NCBI GenBank assembly: GCA_018334015.1
Contig: JAGXTI010000040.1
Coordinates: forward strand, 1 to 64,000
Source: Silanimonas sp.
GTDB taxonomy: Bacteria; Pseudomonadota; Gammaproteobacteria; Xanthomonadales; Xanthomonadaceae
DNA: 64,000 bases
Reading direction: 5' to 3'
Below the pieces are notes generated by a model that had not been told where the DNA came from, did not search any database, and saw nothing but the letters and a program-made list of their open reading frames with translations. A program made the translations under genes and the position numbers. Shown piece after piece: positions 9,788-20,794 of this stretch; position 1 is the stretch's first letter, and every line of letters starts with the position of its first letter.

Positions 9788-10507
9788 ATGAACGACGCGC
9801 TGCACGAAAACGAGCGAAGCGAGTTTCGGCGAAGCCAGAACGATACGGTGGAGACGCCGCCCAGCGTGCTGCCGCCCGTACCCGAGCTTTCGCAGCTGAT
9901 GGTTTACCTGCTCAAGGGTGTGCTCTACCGCGACGATGACGAGCGGCTGTGGGCCAGCCTGCTGCGCCTGCAGGCGCGGGTGCGGGAACAGGCCGCCGTG
10001 CTGCTGCTCGATCTGGTGCTGGACGAGGCCGAGGGCCACGCCTTCCTGAAGAGCCGTCCGGACCCGGACGAGGCTTCAGGGGCGCCGCGCCTGCCAAGGC
10101 TGGTCGTACGCCGGCCGCTGTCCTACCCAGTGAGCCTGATGCTCGCGCTGCTGCGCAAGCGCATGGCCGAGTTCGACGCCGGCGGTGGTGATACCCGGCT
10201 GGTGCTCTCGCGCGACGACATCGCCGAGCTGATGCGGGTGTTCCTGCCCGATGGCACGAACGAGGCCCGGCTGATCGATCAGGTGGACGCGACGATCACC
10301 AAGGTGGTCGATCTGGGGTTTCTGCGCCGGCTCAAGCCTGCTGCCGGCAGTGCGCAGGACCGAGGGCACTACGAGGTGCGGCGCATCCTGAAGGCCTTTG
10401 TCGACGCGCAGTGGCTGGCGGAGTTCGATGCGCGGCTGGAGGTCTACCGCACGGCGCTGTCGGGCGGCGCGGGTCCTGGTGCCGGCCAGGAGAAGGCCGA
10501 TGCTTGA
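9788..10507 (+). CDS. jetB: Wadjet component JetB (DUF4194)
   Basis: JetB is the KITE-like subunit that binds JetA in the Wadjet SMC complex. The 239-residue product matches DUF4194: a variable N-terminus, then [20 protein letters not shown], a tandem winged-helix region with [20 protein letters not shown], and [27 protein letters not shown] ribosome-binding site precedes ATG 9788. The gene follows jetA by 27 bp and overlaps jetC by 8 bp, which points to translational coupling. Confidence 0.92.
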   Translation: MNDALHENERSEFRRSQNDTVETPPSVLPPVPELSQLMVYLLKGVLYRDDDERLWASLLRLQARVREQAAVLLLDLVLDEAEGHAFLKSRPDPDEASGAPRLPRLVVRRPLSYPVSLMLALLRKRMAEFDAGGGDTRLVLSRDDIAELMRVFLPDGTNEARLIDQVDATITKVVDLGFLRRLKPAAGSAQDRGHYEVRRILKAFVDAQWLAEFDARLEVYRTALSGGAGPGAGQEKADA

Positions 10508-13500
10508 GGCACCGATGGACGCCCGCACTTTGGGGCTGGACTTCGTGGCCGACGACAGCCGGGTGGGCTTTCGGCTGCAGCGGCTGGAAGTGCTCAACTG
10601 GGGCACCTTCGACCAGCGCGTCTGGCGCTACGCGCTCGACGGGCGCAACGGCCTGCTCACGGGCGACATCGGCTCGGGCAAGTCGACGCTGGTCGATGCC
10701 ATCACGACCCTGCTCGTGCCGGCGCATCGCGTGGCCTACAACAAGGCGGCCGGGGCGGATTCCCGCGAGCGGTCCTTGCGCTCCTACGTGCTGGGCCACT
10801 ACAAGAGCGAGCGCAACGAGGTCACGGGCAGCGCCCGGCCCGTGGCGCTGCGCGATGCGTCGAGCTACTCGGTCATCCTCGGCGTCTTCCGCAACGAGGG
10901 CTACGACCAGGCCGTGACGCTGGCCCAGGTCTTCTGGCTGAAGGACCCGCAGGGCCAGCCCGCTCGTCTGTTCGTGGCCGCCGAGCGGGCTCTCACCATT
11001 GCCGACGACTTCAGGGTCAACGGCGGCGACATCACCGCCCTGCGCAAGAAGCTGCGCGGCGCGGGCTGCGAGCTGTTCGACAGCTTCCCGCCCTACGGTG
11101 CCTGGTTCCGCCGGCGCTTCGGCATCGAGCACGAGCAGGCCCTCGAGCTGTTCCACCAGACGGTCTCGATGAAGTCGGTGGGCAACCTCACCGACTTCGT
11201 GCGCAGCCACATGCTGGAGCCCTTCGACGTGGCCAGCCGCATCGAGGCCCTGATCCGCCACTTCGACGACCTGGACCGGGCGCACCAGGCCGTGCTCAAG
11301 GCCAAGCGGCAGGTGGACTTGCTGACGCCCCTGGTCGACGACGGCAAGCGCCACCAGGCGCTGGTGGCCGAGATCCAGGGCTGGCGGGATGCGCGCGATC
11401 AGCTTCGGCCGTATTTCGCGCGGCTCAAGGGCGAGCTGCTGGAGCGCCGCCTCGGCCTGCTGGCGGACGATGCGGCCCGGCTCGATGCCCAGATCGAACG
11501 CCTGGACGCGCAGCGTGAGACCGAGCGCGTCGAGGTCGGCCGCCTGGAGCGGGCCCTGCGCGACAACGGCGGCGACCGCCTGGAGGAGCTGGCCGCGGAG
11601 ATTCGCCGGCTGGAGCAGGACAAGGAGCAACGACAGAAGAAGTCCGACCGCTTCCAAGAGCTGCTGGCCTGCATCGACGAGGCGGCGCCGGCCGATGAAG
11701 CGGGCTTCCTCGCCCAGCAGCAGGGCATTGCCCAGCGTGCCGAGGGCTTGCGCGAGCGCATCGCCGACCTGGACAACCGCGAGCGCGAGGAGGATTTTGC
11801 GTTCCGCAAGGGCCGTGAAGAGCACGCCGCCCTGTCCGACGAGATCGAAAGTCTCAAGCGGCGCAAGAGCAACATCGACGCCGCCCAGGTCCGCATCCGC
11901 GACGCGCTGTGTGCGGCCCTCTCGATCGGTGAGGACGAGCTGCCCTTCGCGGGCGAACTCATCCAGGTGCGTGAGGACGAGCGCGATTGGGAAGGCGCCG
12001 CCGAGCGGCTGCTGCGCGGCTTTGGCCTCGCGCTGCTGGTCCCGGATGCGCACTACAAGGCCGTCGCAGACTGGGTGGACCGCCAGCATCTGGGCGCCCG
12101 GCTGGTGTACTTCCATGTGCGTCCACGAAAGACTGCGCAGGGCGCGGCCCTGCATCCGCAGTCACTGGTGCGCAAGCTCGTCATCAAGCCGGATTCGCTG
12201 CATTACGAGTGGCTGGAACAGGAGCTTCGCCAGCGCTTCGACGTCGCCTGCTGCGACAGCGGCGAGCAGTTCCGTCGCGAGGCCCGCGCCATCACGCGCG
12301 CAGGGCAAATCAAGGATCCGGGCGGGCGCCACGAGAAGGATGACCGCAGCCGTATCGACGACCGCAGCCGCTACGTGCTCGGCTGGAGCAATGCCGACAA
12401 GCTCCGTGCCTTGCGCGATCAGCGGCAGCGCCTGGAGGCCAAGCTGGCCCTGCTGGGGCAGCGCATCGGCGAGATCCAGCAGGCGCTCAAGGAACTGCGG
12501 GGCCGGCTGGACGCACTCAGCAAGCTGGAAGAGTTCACGCGCTTTGCCGACATCGACTGGATGAGCCTGGCCCGCCGGATGGCTGCACTCACCGAGGAAC
12601 GCGCGCGGCTGGAAGCCGCATCCGACACACTGCAGGAGCTGGGGCGACAGCTCAAGGCTGTGCAGGATCGGCTTGGCGAACTGGACGTCAAGTGGCGCGA
12701 CACGTTGGGCAAGCAAGGCGAAGTCAGGAACAAGCGAGAGGTCGCGCAGGCGATGCGGGATCAGGCCGGCAGCGTTTGGGACGACGCGCCATTGACCGAT
12801 GCGCAGATCGAGCGTCTCGATGGTTGGCGCTCGCAATCGCTGGGCGAACATCAGCTGTCGGTCGAGTCCTGCGACAACCGCGAGCAGGAAGTGCGCAAGT
12901 GGCTGCAGGAGCGCATCGATGCAGAGGACAAGCGCCTGGCCCGTCTGACCGAGCGCATCGTCAATGCCATGCGCGGCTTCAAGGAGGAGTTCAAGGCCGA
13001 GACGGTCGAGATGGACGTGAGCCTGGCGGCGCTGCCGGAGTACGAGCGGATGCTCACCGGCCTGAAGGGCGACGACCTGCCGCGCTTCGAGGCGCGCTTC
13101 AAGGATCTGCTCAACGTCAACACGATCAACGAGATCGCCAACTTCAACGCCCAGCTCGCCCGCGAGCGGGAGACGATCAAGGAGCGCGTCGCCTTCATCA
13201 ACCAGTCGCTCCAGGTCATCGACTACAACCCCGGCCGGTACATCCTGCTGGTGGCGCAGCCGAGCCCGGATGCCGAGATCCGCGACTTCCAGCAGGACTT
13301 GCGCGCGTGCACCGAGGGCGCGCTGACGGGCTCGGCCGACGAACAGTATTCGGAGACCAAGTTCCTGCAGGTCAAGGCCATCATCGACCGCTTCCGGGGC
13401 CGTGAAGGGCTGTCGGACACCGACCGGCGCTGGACCGCCAAGGTCACCGACGTGCGCAACGGGTTCCTGTTCTCGGCCAGCGAGCGCTGGCGCGCCGACG

Positions 13501-13913
13501 GTGCCGAGCACGAGCACTACTCGGACTCGGGCGGCAAGTCGGGCGGTCAGAAGGAGAAGCTGGCCTATACCGTGCTGGCCGCGAGCCTGGCCTACCAGTT
13601 CGGGCTGGAGTGGGGGGCGGTGCGTTCGCGGTCGTTCCGCTTCGTCGTCATCGATGAGGCCTTCGGGCGCGGGTCGGATGAGTCGGCGCAGTTCGGGCTG
13701 CGCCTGTTCCAGCAGCTCAATCTGCAGTTGCTAATCGTCACGCCACTGCAGAAGATCCACATCATCGAGCCCTTCGTGGCCAGCGTCGGCTTCGTGCACA
13801 ACGAGGGCGGGCGCGACTCGCGGCTGCGCTGCCTGTCGATCGAGGACTACCAGGTGCAAAAGGCTGCAGGGATGGCCGAAGCCAAGGCTGCCGGAGACGG
13901 CGCAGCAGCATGA
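10500..13913 (+). CDS. jetC: Wadjet component JetC (SMC/MukB-like ATPase)
   Basis: JetC is the SMC-type motor of Wadjet, thought to extrude DNA loops and sense small circular DNA. The 1137-residue product has an N-terminal Walker [10 protein letters not shown] (about residues 55-63), a long coiled-coil middle (about 270-920, rich in Glu/Arg/Leu heptads), and a C-terminal head. The head carries the ABC signature [14 protein letters not shown] (about 1010) and Walker [10 protein letters not shown] (about 1048-1056). ATG 10500 is preceded by AGGAGAAGG. An alternative start at 10515 is less well served. It overlaps jetB by 8 bp and jetD by 4. Confidence 0.94.
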   Translation: MLEAPMDARTLGLDFVADDSRVGFRLQRLEVLNWGTFDQRVWRYALDGRNGLLTGDIGSGKSTLVDAITTLLVPAHRVAYNKAAGADSRERSLRSYVLGHYKSERNEVTGSARPVALRDASSYSVILGVFRNEGYDQAVTLAQVFWLKDPQGQPARLFVAAERALTIADDFRVNGGDITALRKKLRGAGCELFDSFPPYGAWFRRRFGIEHEQALELFHQTVSMKSVGNLTDFVRSHMLEPFDVASRIEALIRHFDDLDRAHQAVLKAKRQVDLLTPLVDDGKRHQALVAEIQGWRDARDQLRPYFARLKGELLERRLGLLADDAARLDAQIERLDAQRETERVEVGRLERALRDNGGDRLEELAAEIRRLEQDKEQRQKKSDRFQELLACIDEAAPADEAGFLAQQQGIAQRAEGLRERIADLDNREREEDFAFRKGREEHAALSDEIESLKRRKSNIDAAQVRIRDALCAALSIGEDELPFAGELIQVREDERDWEGAAERLLRGFGLALLVPDAHYKAVADWVDRQHLGARLVYFHVRPRKTAQGAALHPQSLVRKLVIKPDSLHYEWLEQELRQRFDVACCDSGEQFRREARAITRAGQIKDPGGRHEKDDRSRIDDRSRYVLGWSNADKLRALRDQRQRLEAKLALLGQRIGEIQQALKELRGRLDALSKLEEFTRFADIDWMSLARRMAALTEERARLEAASDTLQELGRQLKAVQDRLGELDVKWRDTLGKQGEVRNKREVAQAMRDQAGSVWDDAPLTDAQIERLDGWRSQSLGEHQLSVESCDNREQEVRKWLQERIDAEDKRLARLTERIVNAMRGFKEEFKAETVEMDVSLAALPEYERMLTGLKGDDLPRFEARFKDLLNVNTINEIANFNAQLARERETIKERVAFINQSLQVIDYNPGRYILLVAQPSPDAEIRDFQQDLRACTEGALTGSADEQYSETKFLQVKAIIDRFRGREGLSDTDRRWTAKVTDVRNGFLFSASERWRADGAEHEHYSDSGGKSGGQKEKLAYTVLAASLAYQFGLEWGAVRSRSFRFVVIDEAFGRGSDESAQFGLRLFQQLNLQLLIVTPLQKIHIIEPFVASVGFVHNEGGRDSRLRCLSIEDYQVQKAAGMAEAKAAGDGAAA

Positions 13914-15118
13914 GCTGGACCACGCCGGCAGACCTGCACGCCCAGGTCCAACGCTTGTGGGACCGGGGCGACCTGCTGCGTACGACGGTAACGGACGCCA
14001 TTTCGTGGCCGCTGCGCCTGAACCTGAAGACCCCCTCGGCTTCCGACCTGTCCGCTCGCTTCGAAGCCGTTCGTGAGTGGGTGCGCACCGTCTCCGACAC
14101 CCCGCATGTACGACTCGATTGGCGGGAATGGAACCATCGGGTTCAGGGAACGCAGCGACTCCCGGCAGCCGTCTGGCTCGACACCCTGCAGGACGCTGTG
14201 ACCTTCATCGGCAAGGGCCGTCAAGCGCAACGATTCCAGGCCTTGTGGCAAAAGACAGTCGCCACCCAGCCAGCGCTGCTGGCATGGCTGTCCCGGCGGC
14301 CGCTTCAGGCGCTGGATCTGGCTGACCGGTGGGAGCGCCTCCTGGCCGTCGTCGCGTGGCTGCAGGCCCACCCGCGACCGGGCGTGTACCTGCGCCAAGT
14401 CGATGTGCCAGGGGTGGACAGTAAGTTCATCGAGGCTCACCGCGGCGTATTGGCGGAGCTGCTGGATCTGGCGCTGCCACCGGAGGTCATCGACAACGCC
14501 GGAGCGACCGGCGTCGCGCAGTTCACACGCCGATTCGGCTTCCTGGACAAGCCCGTGCGGATTCGGTTTCGTCTGCTGGACCCGGCTTTGCCCAGTCTGC
14601 CGGGCTGCCCTGCCTCTCCGGGTGTACTGCCCGACATCACGCTGGACGCTGCGAGCTTCGCGGCGCTGGCCTTGCCCGTCGAGCGCGTCTTCATCACCGA
14701 GAACGAGACCAACTTCCTCGCCTTCCCGCCGGTGCCGCATGCCATCGTCGTCTTCGGCGCCGGCTACGGTTGGGAGGCGCTGGTGCGCGCCGCGTGGCTG
14801 CATCGATGCCAGCTGCACTACTGGGGCGACATCGATACCCACGGATTCGCCATCCTCGACCAGCTGCGCAGCTGCTTTCCCCGCGCGGCGTCCTTCCTCA
14901 TGGACCGGGATACTGTGCTTGTCCATCGCTCGCACTGGGGCGAGGAACCCGATCCGGTGCGCCACGACTTGTCACGTCTCACGACCGAGGAGACGGCCGT
15001 CTATGACGACCTCCGATTCGATCGGCTCCAGCCCGGGCTGCGGCTGGAACAGGAGCGCGTGGCGTTTGGATGGGTGAACGAGCGGCTGCGCAAACTTGCT
15101 GAACGTTGCACGCCATAG
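13910..15118 (+). CDS. jetD: Wadjet component JetD (DUF3322/DUF2220, Toprim nuclease)
   Basis: JetD is the topoisomerase VI/Spo11-like nuclease of Wadjet and cuts the captured plasmid. The 402-residue product has an N-terminal DUF3322 arm and a C-terminal DUF2220 Toprim-type domain. [12 protein letters not shown] (about residues 261-272) supplies the acidic Toprim glutamate, and [10 protein letters not shown] (about 303-312) supplies the DxD metal site, so the nuclease looks intact. The ATGA overlap with jetC completes an operon in the canonical type I order A-B-C-D. Confidence 0.93.
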   Translation: MSWTTPADLHAQVQRLWDRGDLLRTTVTDAISWPLRLNLKTPSASDLSARFEAVREWVRTVSDTPHVRLDWREWNHRVQGTQRLPAAVWLDTLQDAVTFIGKGRQAQRFQALWQKTVATQPALLAWLSRRPLQALDLADRWERLLAVVAWLQAHPRPGVYLRQVDVPGVDSKFIEAHRGVLAELLDLALPPEVIDNAGATGVAQFTRRFGFLDKPVRIRFRLLDPALPSLPGCPASPGVLPDITLDAASFAALALPVERVFITENETNFLAFPPVPHAIVVFGAGYGWEALVRAAWLHRCQLHYWGDIDTHGFAILDQLRSCFPRAASFLMDRDTVLVHRSHWGEEPDPVRHDLSRLTTEETAVYDDLRFDRLQPGLRLEQERVAFGWVNERLRKLAERCTP

Positions 15119-15332
15119 AGGTTGTGCCCATACGGTAGTTCGGCGCCAGTGGGCGACAGTGTGCGGGTGAAGCAGACGCTGTGCCGTATGACAGCCAGCT
15201 TTGATCTGCTGATGCCGATTCAAACGGGCTTGAATTTTGAGCGAGCGGTCAGACCCCCATCATTCGGGGTGACACGGCGGCATGTGTTGATTTTGTATAT
15301 ACTTACTACGTACTTTCTTCCCGGAGCCGGAC
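15119..15332 (+). promoter_or_regulatory. AT-rich promoter/operator region of the toxin-antitoxin pair
   Basis: This 214-bp gap is the most AT-rich non-coding stretch in the island. Near its right end, 15287-15315 is almost free of GC. It contains a TATACT -10-like hexamer (15298-15303) and an 8-bp palindrome GTATATAC (15295-15302), both about 25-35 bp before the antitoxin ATG. That is where type II antitoxins usually bind to autoregulate. No -35 at ideal spacing is evident. Confidence 0.45.
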
Positions 15333-15626
15333 ATGTCCAAAGAAGCCGTGTTCACCATGAAGCTGGAGCCTGAGTTGCGCGACGCGTTCATGGCCGAGGC
15401 CGAGGCCAGCCGCCGCCCGGCTTCGCAGATCGTCCGAGAGATGATGCGCGAGTTCGTCGAGCGTCAACAGCAGGCACGCGAGTACGACGCGTTCCTGCGC
15501 GGCAAGGTCGACTCAGCACGTGCGAAGATTGCTTTCGGCCAGATCGCAAGCAGCGCTGAGGTCGAGGAGCGCTTTGCTGCCCGTCGTGCCGCGCTGCGGG
15601 CCCGAGCGGGTGGCGCTGACACATGA
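15333..15626 (+). CDS. ribbon-helix-helix antitoxin (ParD/CopG-like)
   Basis: The 97-residue product starts with a ribbon-helix-helix DNA-binding module: an extended strand (AVFTMKLEPELRDAFMAEAE) then two helices (RPASQIVREMMREFVERQQQ). A charged, flexible C-terminal tail follows, the part that normally wraps the toxin. In the family such proteins neutralise the toxin and repress their own promoter. It overlaps the toxin gene by the 4-nt ATGA, the usual coupling in type II modules. Confidence 0.85.
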   Translation: MSKEAVFTMKLEPELRDAFMAEAEASRRPASQIVREMMREFVERQQQAREYDAFLRGKVDSARAKIAFGQIASSAEVEERFAARRAALRARAGGADT

Positions 15627-15907
15627 AAGTTCTGTGGGCCCTCTCCGCCGAGCAGGACCGCGCCGACATCGTCGACTTCATCGCCCAGGACAACCCGCTC
15701 GCTGCCATCCGAATGGATGAGCTTTTCGGATCAGCGGTCAGCAGGCTTGCCGAGCACCCTTTGATCGGACAGCCCGGGCAGATCCAGGGCACCCGTGAGT
15801 TGATCGCGCACGAGAGCTATCGACTCATCTACGAGGTGCAGGCCGACACCGTGTGGATCCTGGCGCTGGTGCACACCGCACGCCTGTGGCCGCCCGCCCG
15901 ATCATGA
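15623..15907 (+). CDS. RelE/ParE-family toxin
   Basis: The 94-residue product fits the RelE/ParE superfamily. It shows the opening strand KVLWALSAEQDRADIVDFIAQDNPLAA, a middle segment HPLIGQPGQIQGTRELIAHESYRLIYEV (the family's G-x-R-x(n)-Y-R-x-x-Y pattern), and a final strand TVWILALVHTARLWP. Family members either cleave mRNA at the ribosome or poison gyrase; sequence alone does not say which. It is the last gene before tRNA-Arg and lies directly downstream of its antitoxin. Confidence 0.87.
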   Translation: MKVLWALSAEQDRADIVDFIAQDNPLAAIRMDELFGSAVSRLAEHPLIGQPGQIQGTRELIAHESYRLIYEVQADTVWILALVHTARLWPPARS

Positions 15908-16084
15908 ACGAGTACGACAGTCGAAGGCGCTCTGCCCGCAAATCCACCGATGCCCGCGGCATTGTTCACTGAACCACCGCGGGTTTCCGCGCTGATGGAC
16001 AAGACGGGTTCGCAGCTGGGGCGCACGCCGCTGCCTCGATAGAAAGCCGAGTTCGCCCAGTTTTTTGCGATACTGCAGCGCTTC
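15908..16084. other. right-hand junction of the accessory block
   Basis: This 177-bp gap lies between the toxin gene and tRNA-Arg. I see no gene and no copy of the tRNA-Ala 3' end that would mark an attachment site. A GATACT -10-like element at 16069-16074 is correctly placed for tRNA-Arg, but no matching -35 stands out. Confidence 0.5.
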
Positions 16085-16161
16085 GTCCCCGTAGCTCAGA
16101 TGGATAGAGCGTCCCCCTCCTAAGGGGAAGGTCGCACGTTCGAATCGTGTCGGGGACGCCA
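16085..16161 (+). tRNA. tRNA-Arg(CCT)
   Basis: A 77-nt cloverleaf. The acceptor GTCCCCG (16085-16091) pairs perfectly with CGGGGAC (16151-16157). The anticodon stem TCCCC/GGGGA encloses CTCCTAA, with anticodon CCT at 16119-16121. The T-loop TTCGAAT is present and CCA is encoded. Confidence 0.96.
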
Positions 16162-16190
16162 TTCGCGGACTTCCCAAAGAGCCTCTCCCC

Positions 16191-17723
16191 ATGACCCACC
16201 CCGTTCTCGCCGCCCTCGGCCTTTCCGACCACGAATCCGGCAGCTACCTCGGCCACGGCGAATGGTCCGCCACCCGTGATGCCGGCGTGCTCGAGCCGGT
16301 CAACCCGGCCACCGGCGAGGTGCTGGGCCGGGTCTACGCCTCCTCGGAGGCCGACTACGCGACGATCAAGGCGCGCGCCAAGGCCGCCGCCGCGATCTGG
16401 CGCACCACCCCGGCGCCGAAGCGCGGCGAAGCGATCCGCCTGTGCGCCGAAGCGCTGCGGAAGCACAAGTCGGCACTCGGTGCCCTGGTTTCGCTGGAGA
16501 TGGGCAAGATCAAGGCCGAAGGCGATGGCGAAGTGCAGGAGATGATCGACATCGGCGAGTTCGCCGTCGGCCTGTCGCGCCAGCTCTACGGCCTGACCAT
16601 GCACTCGGAGCGTCCGGGCCACCGCATGTACGAGCAGTGGCACCCGCTCGGCATCGTCGGCGTGATCAGCGCCTTCAACTTCCCGGTCGCCGTCTGGGCC
16701 TGGAACAGCTTCATCGCTGCCATCTGCGGCAACATCACGATCTGGAAGCCCTCGCCGAAGACCCCGTTCTGCGCCGTGGCCTCGATGAAGATCTGCAACG
16801 AGGCCCTGCGCGCCGGCGGCTTCCCCGACCTGTTCTTCCTGTTCAACGACGCCGGCACCGAGCTGGCGAGCAACTTCGTCGACGACCACGACATCGCACT
16901 GGTGAGCTTCACCGGCAGCACCAAGGTCGGCCGCCAGGTCGGCGAGCGCGTCGCCCGCCGCATGGGCAAGTCGCTGCTGGAGCTCGGCGGCAACAACGCG
17001 ATCATCGTCGATGCCACGGCCGACCTGAAGCTGGCCATCCCGGCCATCGTCTTCGGCACGGTCGGCACCGCCGGCCAGCGCTGCACCAGCACGCGCCGCC
17101 TGTTCGTGCACGAGTCGATCTTCGACGAGGTCATCGCTAAGCTGATGACCGCCTACAAGCAGGTCGAGGGCAAGATCGGCGACCCGAACGCCGAAGGCAC
17201 CCTGATGGGCCCGCTGAACGACAAGGGCGCGGTCGCGGCCTTCCTTTCGGCCATCGAGAAGGCCAAGGCCGCCGGGGGCACGGTGCGCAGCGGCGGTGCC
17301 GCACTCGACCGCCCGGGCAACTACGTGCTGCCGACGCTCATCACCGGTGTTGCCAACTCGGCCGAAGCCGTGCAGACCGAGACCTTCGCCCCGATCCTCT
17401 ACGCCATGCCGTTCAAGACGCTGGACGAGGCCATCGCCATGCAGAACGCCGTGCCGCAGGGCCTCTCCTCGGCCATCTTCACCCAGAACCTGAAGGCGGC
17501 CGAAGCTTTCCTGTCGGCGGCGGGTTCGGACTGCGGCATCGCCAACGTCAACATCGGCACCTCGGGCGCCGAAATCGGCGGGGCCTTTGGCGGCGAGAAG
17601 GAAACCGGCGGCGGCCGCGAGTCGGGCTCGGATGCCTGGCGTGCCTACATGCGCCGCCAGACCAACACCATCAACTACTCGGACGCGTTGCCGCTGGCGC
17701 AAGGCATCAAGTTCGAACTCTAA
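16191..17723 (+). CDS. ALDH7-family aldehyde dehydrogenase (aminoadipate-semialdehyde type)
   Basis: The 510-residue product is an NAD(P)+-dependent aldehyde dehydrogenase closest in pattern to the ALDH7/antiquitin group. That group oxidises alpha-aminoadipate semialdehyde (piperideine-6-carboxylate) in lysine breakdown, as AmaB does in Pseudomonas. Visible are [14 protein letters not shown], the general-base region LLELGGNNA, the catalytic cysteine in [13 protein letters not shown], and the group-typical C-terminus [20 protein letters not shown]. It starts 29 bp after tRNA-Arg. No other lysine-catabolism gene is nearby, so the substrate is an inference from family. Confidence 0.88.
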   Translation: MTHPVLAALGLSDHESGSYLGHGEWSATRDAGVLEPVNPATGEVLGRVYASSEADYATIKARAKAAAAIWRTTPAPKRGEAIRLCAEALRKHKSALGALVSLEMGKIKAEGDGEVQEMIDIGEFAVGLSRQLYGLTMHSERPGHRMYEQWHPLGIVGVISAFNFPVAVWAWNSFIAAICGNITIWKPSPKTPFCAVASMKICNEALRAGGFPDLFFLFNDAGTELASNFVDDHDIALVSFTGSTKVGRQVGERVARRMGKSLLELGGNNAIIVDATADLKLAIPAIVFGTVGTAGQRCTSTRRLFVHESIFDEVIAKLMTAYKQVEGKIGDPNAEGTLMGPLNDKGAVAAFLSAIEKAKAAGGTVRSGGAALDRPGNYVLPTLITGVANSAEAVQTETFAPILYAMPFKTLDEAIAMQNAVPQGLSSAIFTQNLKAAEAFLSAAGSDCGIANVNIGTSGAEIGGAFGGEKETGGGRESGSDAWRAYMRRQTNTINYSDALPLAQGIKFEL

Positions 17724-17771
17724 GGTTTTCGGCCTACACTGGCGCGGTCCAAGCCTCTGGGGGAGATGGCG

Positions 17772-18353
17772 ATGCGCAAGACGGTTGATTGGGTACTGTT
17801 CCTGGCCCTGACGCTGGGCATGGCGGGCACGGCCAGCGCCAATGAACGTGACTTCGTGGCCGGCGACGGCACCGCTTTCACGCTGCCGCTGGTCGATGGC
17901 CTGCCCGGCCGGGCCGAAGGCGAGCGGGCGGTGTTCGAGTCGGCGGGCTTCAGCACCGACACCGCCGCCCTGACCCTGACCGACCGCTTCGGCTTCATTT
18001 TCAAGGGCGGCGAAGCGCCCGTCCGGGTGCGGGTCGAGGATGTCACGCTCGCCACGCCGGTGCTGCTGGTCGAGGCCGCCGTGCCGGACGACCTGGAAGG
18101 CGTCGGCTTCCGCCGCAGCCGTTTCGAGCTGGCGGCCGCGCCCTGCGCCATCGCCCGCGGCGAAGCCTGCAGCGCCTGGATGTTCGGCCCGCAGGAATAC
18201 CGCATCTACCGCGCCACCCTGAGCTACGCCGACGGCAGCACGGAAACCCTGCTGCAAGCCGAGCCCTTCATGATGGCCGCTTTCATCGCCCGACTGGGCG
18301 ATCGCATCCCCACCCGTCAAGCGGAGGCGGCGCAGACCGCGCAAAGCCCATGA
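17772..18353 (+). CDS. secreted protein of unknown function
   Basis: I do not recognise this family. The product is about 193 residues, with an N-terminal signal peptide (MRKTVDWVLFLALTLGM, cleavage near TASA-NE) and a predicted beta-rich mature part that includes two cysteines (APCAIARGEACSAW) likely to form a disulphide. The start at 17772 is chosen over the in-frame ATG 17766 because GGGGGAG then sits about 6 nt away rather than touching the start. It overlaps the next gene by ATGA, so the two are probably translated together. Confidence 0.75.
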   Translation: MRKTVDWVLFLALTLGMAGTASANERDFVAGDGTAFTLPLVDGLPGRAEGERAVFESAGFSTDTAALTLTDRFGFIFKGGEAPVRVRVEDVTLATPVLLVEAAVPDDLEGVGFRRSRFELAAAPCAIARGEACSAWMFGPQEYRIYRATLSYADGSTETLLQAEPFMMAAFIARLGDRIPTRQAEAAQTAQSP

Positions 18354-18646
18354 ACTACGACTCCCGCAGCGTCTCGGTGCTGGCCATCACCAGCTTTACT
18401 TTCGGCCTGCTCGGCTGGACCCTGCTGCCTTGGCTGGGTGCCATCGTCGCCATCGTCACCGGCCACCTTGCCCGCAGCTCGATCCGCCGCGACCGCGACC
18501 AGCTCGACGGCGACGGTTTCGCCATCGCCGGCTTGGCTTTGGGCTACAGCATGATCGGCCTGTCCTTGCTGGCCGTGTTCCTGATCGTGCTGTTCTTCGG
18601 TGGTCTGGCCGCCGCCCTGATGTGGGCGGCCACCCTGACCGCCTGA
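18350..18646 (+). CDS. DUF4190 small membrane protein
   Basis: The 98-residue protein matches the DUF4190 family. It has two hydrophobic segments (about residues 8-35 and 58-95) around a short basic cytoplasmic stretch ([20 protein letters not shown]) in which the typical ARxxIRR...GxGxAIAGLxLGY pattern is clear. Members are small bacterial membrane proteins with no defined role. It is coupled to the preceding secreted protein by a 4-bp overlap and followed by pyrD after 25 bp. Confidence 0.85.
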   Translation: MNYDSRSVSVLAITSFTFGLLGWTLLPWLGAIVAIVTGHLARSSIRRDRDQLDGDGFAIAGLALGYSMIGLSLLAVFLIVLFFGGLAAALMWAATLTA

Positions 18647-18671
18647 TCGACCACGAGGATCGCCGCAACCC

Positions 18672-19721
18672 ATGTACGGATTGGCCCGCGCCCTGCTGTT
18701 CCGCCTCGACGCGGAGCAGGCCCACGACTGGGCGCTGAAAGGCATCGATGCCGCCTGGCGCGGCGGCCTGAACCCTTTGCTGGCCCGTCGACCCGAGGCC
18801 TTGCCGACCACCGTCTTCGGCCTGAGCTTTGACAACCCGGTCGGCCTGGCCGCCGGCCTCGACAAGAACGGCGACTGCATCGATGGCCTCGCCGCGCTGG
18901 GTTTCGGCTTCATCGAGATCGGCACCACCACGCCACGGCCGCAGGCCGGCAATCCGAAACCGCGGATGTTCCGGCTGCCCGAGCACCAGGCGGTGATCAA
19001 CCGGCTCGGCTTCAACAACGAAGGTGTCGATGCTCTGGTGCGCAAGGTCGAGGCCTCGAAGCTCAAACGTGTGGGCGGCTCGGTGCGGCTGGGCATCAAC
19101 ATCGGCAAGAACCGCGACACGCCCAACGAGCAGGCCCTGGGCGATTACCTGCACTGCCTTGGTCGCGTTTACCCGCTGGCCGACTACGTGACGGTCAACG
19201 TCTCCTCCCCCAACACCGCCGGCCTGCGCGAGCTGCAGGAGGAAAAGGCCCTGCGCGCGCTGGTCGCCGGCCTGCTCGAGGCCCGCGAGCGCCTCGCCGG
19301 CCAGCACGGCCACCGCGTGCCGCTGCTGGTCAAGATCGCTCCGGACCTCTCCGAGGACGACATCGATGCCTCGGCGCGGGTGCTGGGCGAACTCGGTATC
19401 GACGGGGTGATCTGCGGCAACACCACCACCGACCGCCTCGCCATCGAGGGCCACCCGCTGGCCGGCGAAACCGGCGGGCTTTCCGGGCACCCGCTGTACG
19501 GCCGCTCGACCACGGTGCTGCGCCGCCTGCGCTCGCGCCTGCCGGCGACGATCCCGCTGATCGGCGTCGGTGGCATCCTGTCGGGCGCCGATGCCGGCGG
19601 CAAAGCCACTGCCGGGGCCGATCTCGTGCAGTTCTACACCGGGCTGATCTACCGGGGCCCGGCTTTGATCGGGGAATGCGTGGAGGCGCTCCGCCACCGT
19701 CGCGACGGCATTCCGGCATGA
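18672..19721 (+). CDS. pyrD: dihydroorotate dehydrogenase (quinone)
   Basis: PyrD oxidises dihydroorotate to orotate in pyrimidine synthesis and passes electrons to quinone at the inner membrane. The 349-residue product is a class 2 enzyme: an amphipathic N-terminal membrane-docking helix ([20 protein letters not shown]), the FMN-barrel segments [13 protein letters not shown] and [20 protein letters not shown], the catalytic-serine loop [11 protein letters not shown], and the C-terminal phosphate-binding GVGGI. Its stop overlaps murB by 4 nt. Confidence 0.96.
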   Translation: MYGLARALLFRLDAEQAHDWALKGIDAAWRGGLNPLLARRPEALPTTVFGLSFDNPVGLAAGLDKNGDCIDGLAALGFGFIEIGTTTPRPQAGNPKPRMFRLPEHQAVINRLGFNNEGVDALVRKVEASKLKRVGGSVRLGINIGKNRDTPNEQALGDYLHCLGRVYPLADYVTVNVSSPNTAGLRELQEEKALRALVAGLLEARERLAGQHGHRVPLLVKIAPDLSEDDIDASARVLGELGIDGVICGNTTTDRLAIEGHPLAGETGGLSGHPLYGRSTTVLRRLRSRLPATIPLIGVGGILSGADAGGKATAGADLVQFYTGLIYRGPALIGECVEALRHRRDGIPA

Positions 19722-20794
19722 GCCCGGCCGGCTACCGGCTGGCCGAGGGCGTCTCGCTGGCCGGCCGCAACAGCTTCCGGGTCGAGGCACAGGCCGAATG
19801 GCTGGCCGATGTCCACGACCCCCACGCCCTGCCCGCCCTGCTCGGCGAGCCTTGGGCCCTGTCCGTGTCGCTGCTGGTGCTGGGCGAGGGCAGCAATGTG
19901 CTGCTGGCCGGCGATGTGCCGGGCCTCACGCTCTGCCTGACCCGCGCCCGCATCACCCTGCTCGAAGACGGCCCCGAGACGGCTCTGGTCGCCGCCGATG
20001 CCGGCGTCGGCTGGAACGACTTCGTGCACTGGACGCTCGGCCGCGGCCTCTGCGGGCTGGAGAACCTCGCCCTGATCCCCGGCACGGTCGGTGCCGCGCC
20101 GATCCAGAACATCGGCGCCTACGGCACCGAAGCGGGCGAATTCATCGCGTCGGTGCAGGCCTTCGACCGCGACACCCTGCGGCTGCGTAGCTTCGAGCAC
20201 GAGGACTGCCGCTTCGGCTACCGCGACAGCCTGTTCAAGCGCGAACCGGAGCAATACATCCTCACCGAGGTGCGTTTCCGGCTGCCGAAAAAGCGCGCGG
20301 TCAAGACCGACTACGCCGGTGTCGGCGAGGAACTGGCGGCGATGGGCATCACCGGCACACCGACGCACCGGCAGGTGGCCGAGGCGATCGGCCGGCTGCG
20401 CAGCCGCAAGCTGCCAAACCCGGCCGTGCTCGGCAACGCCGGCAGTTTCTTCAAGAACCCGATTGTCGATGTGGCCGTGGCCGATGCGCTGAAAGCCGCG
20501 CATCCGGGCCTGCCGGTGTTCGCCGGCGATTCACCGCTCAGCCGCAAGCTCTCGGCCGGCTGGCTGATCGAGCAGGACGGCTGGAAGGGCCATCGCGAGG
20601 GCGATGCCGGCGTGGCCGCGCAGCACGCGCTGGTGCTGGTCAACCACGGTCGGGCGACAGGCGCCGAGTTGCTGCGCCTTGCCGGCCGGATCGCCGGATC
20701 GGTGGCAACGCGTTTCGGCGTGGCGCTCGAACCGGAACCCCGCATCCTCGGCGGCCATTTCCAGCCTCTCGCGCCCTCCACAAGCCCGGCATGA
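19718..20794 (+). CDS. murB: UDP-N-acetylenolpyruvoylglucosamine reductase
   Basis: MurB reduces enolpyruvyl-UDP-GlcNAc to UDP-MurNAc, the second committed step of peptidoglycan synthesis, using FAD and NADPH. The 358-residue product is a type I MurB: FAD-binding [14 protein letters not shown], the [18 protein letters not shown] loop, YRDSLFKRE with the type I tyrosine-loop region, the catalytic-serine segment [10 protein letters not shown], and C-terminal Glu in [13 protein letters not shown] 19718 gives an ATGA overlap with pyrD. A longer frame starting upstream lies inside pyrD and is rejected. Confidence 0.96.
   Translation: MSPAGYRLAEGVSLAGRNSFRVEAQAEWLADVHDPHALPALLGEPWALSVSLLVLGEGSNVLLAGDVPGLTLCLTRARITLLEDGPETALVAADAGVGWNDFVHWTLGRGLCGLENLALIPGTVGAAPIQNIGAYGTEAGEFIASVQAFDRDTLRLRSFEHEDCRFGYRDSLFKREPEQYILTEVRFRLPKKRAVKTDYAGVGEELAAMGITGTPTHRQVAEAIGRLRSRKLPNPAVLGNAGSFFKNPIVDVAVADALKAAHPGLPVFAGDSPLSRKLSAGWLIEQDGWKGHREGDAGVAAQHALVLVNHGRATGAELLRLAGRIAGSVATRFGVALEPEPRILGGHFQPLAPSTSPA

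Noticed and set aside
10332-12155. 607-codon open frame antisense to jetC
   Set aside because: It mirrors the codon pattern of jetC. The sense frame has Walker motifs and family identity, and the antisense product is low-complexity.
15900-16161. direct repeat of a tRNA 3' end as island attachment site
   Set aside because: I compared the last 25 bases of tRNA-Ala with the right junction by eye and saw no copy. No integrase gene is present either.
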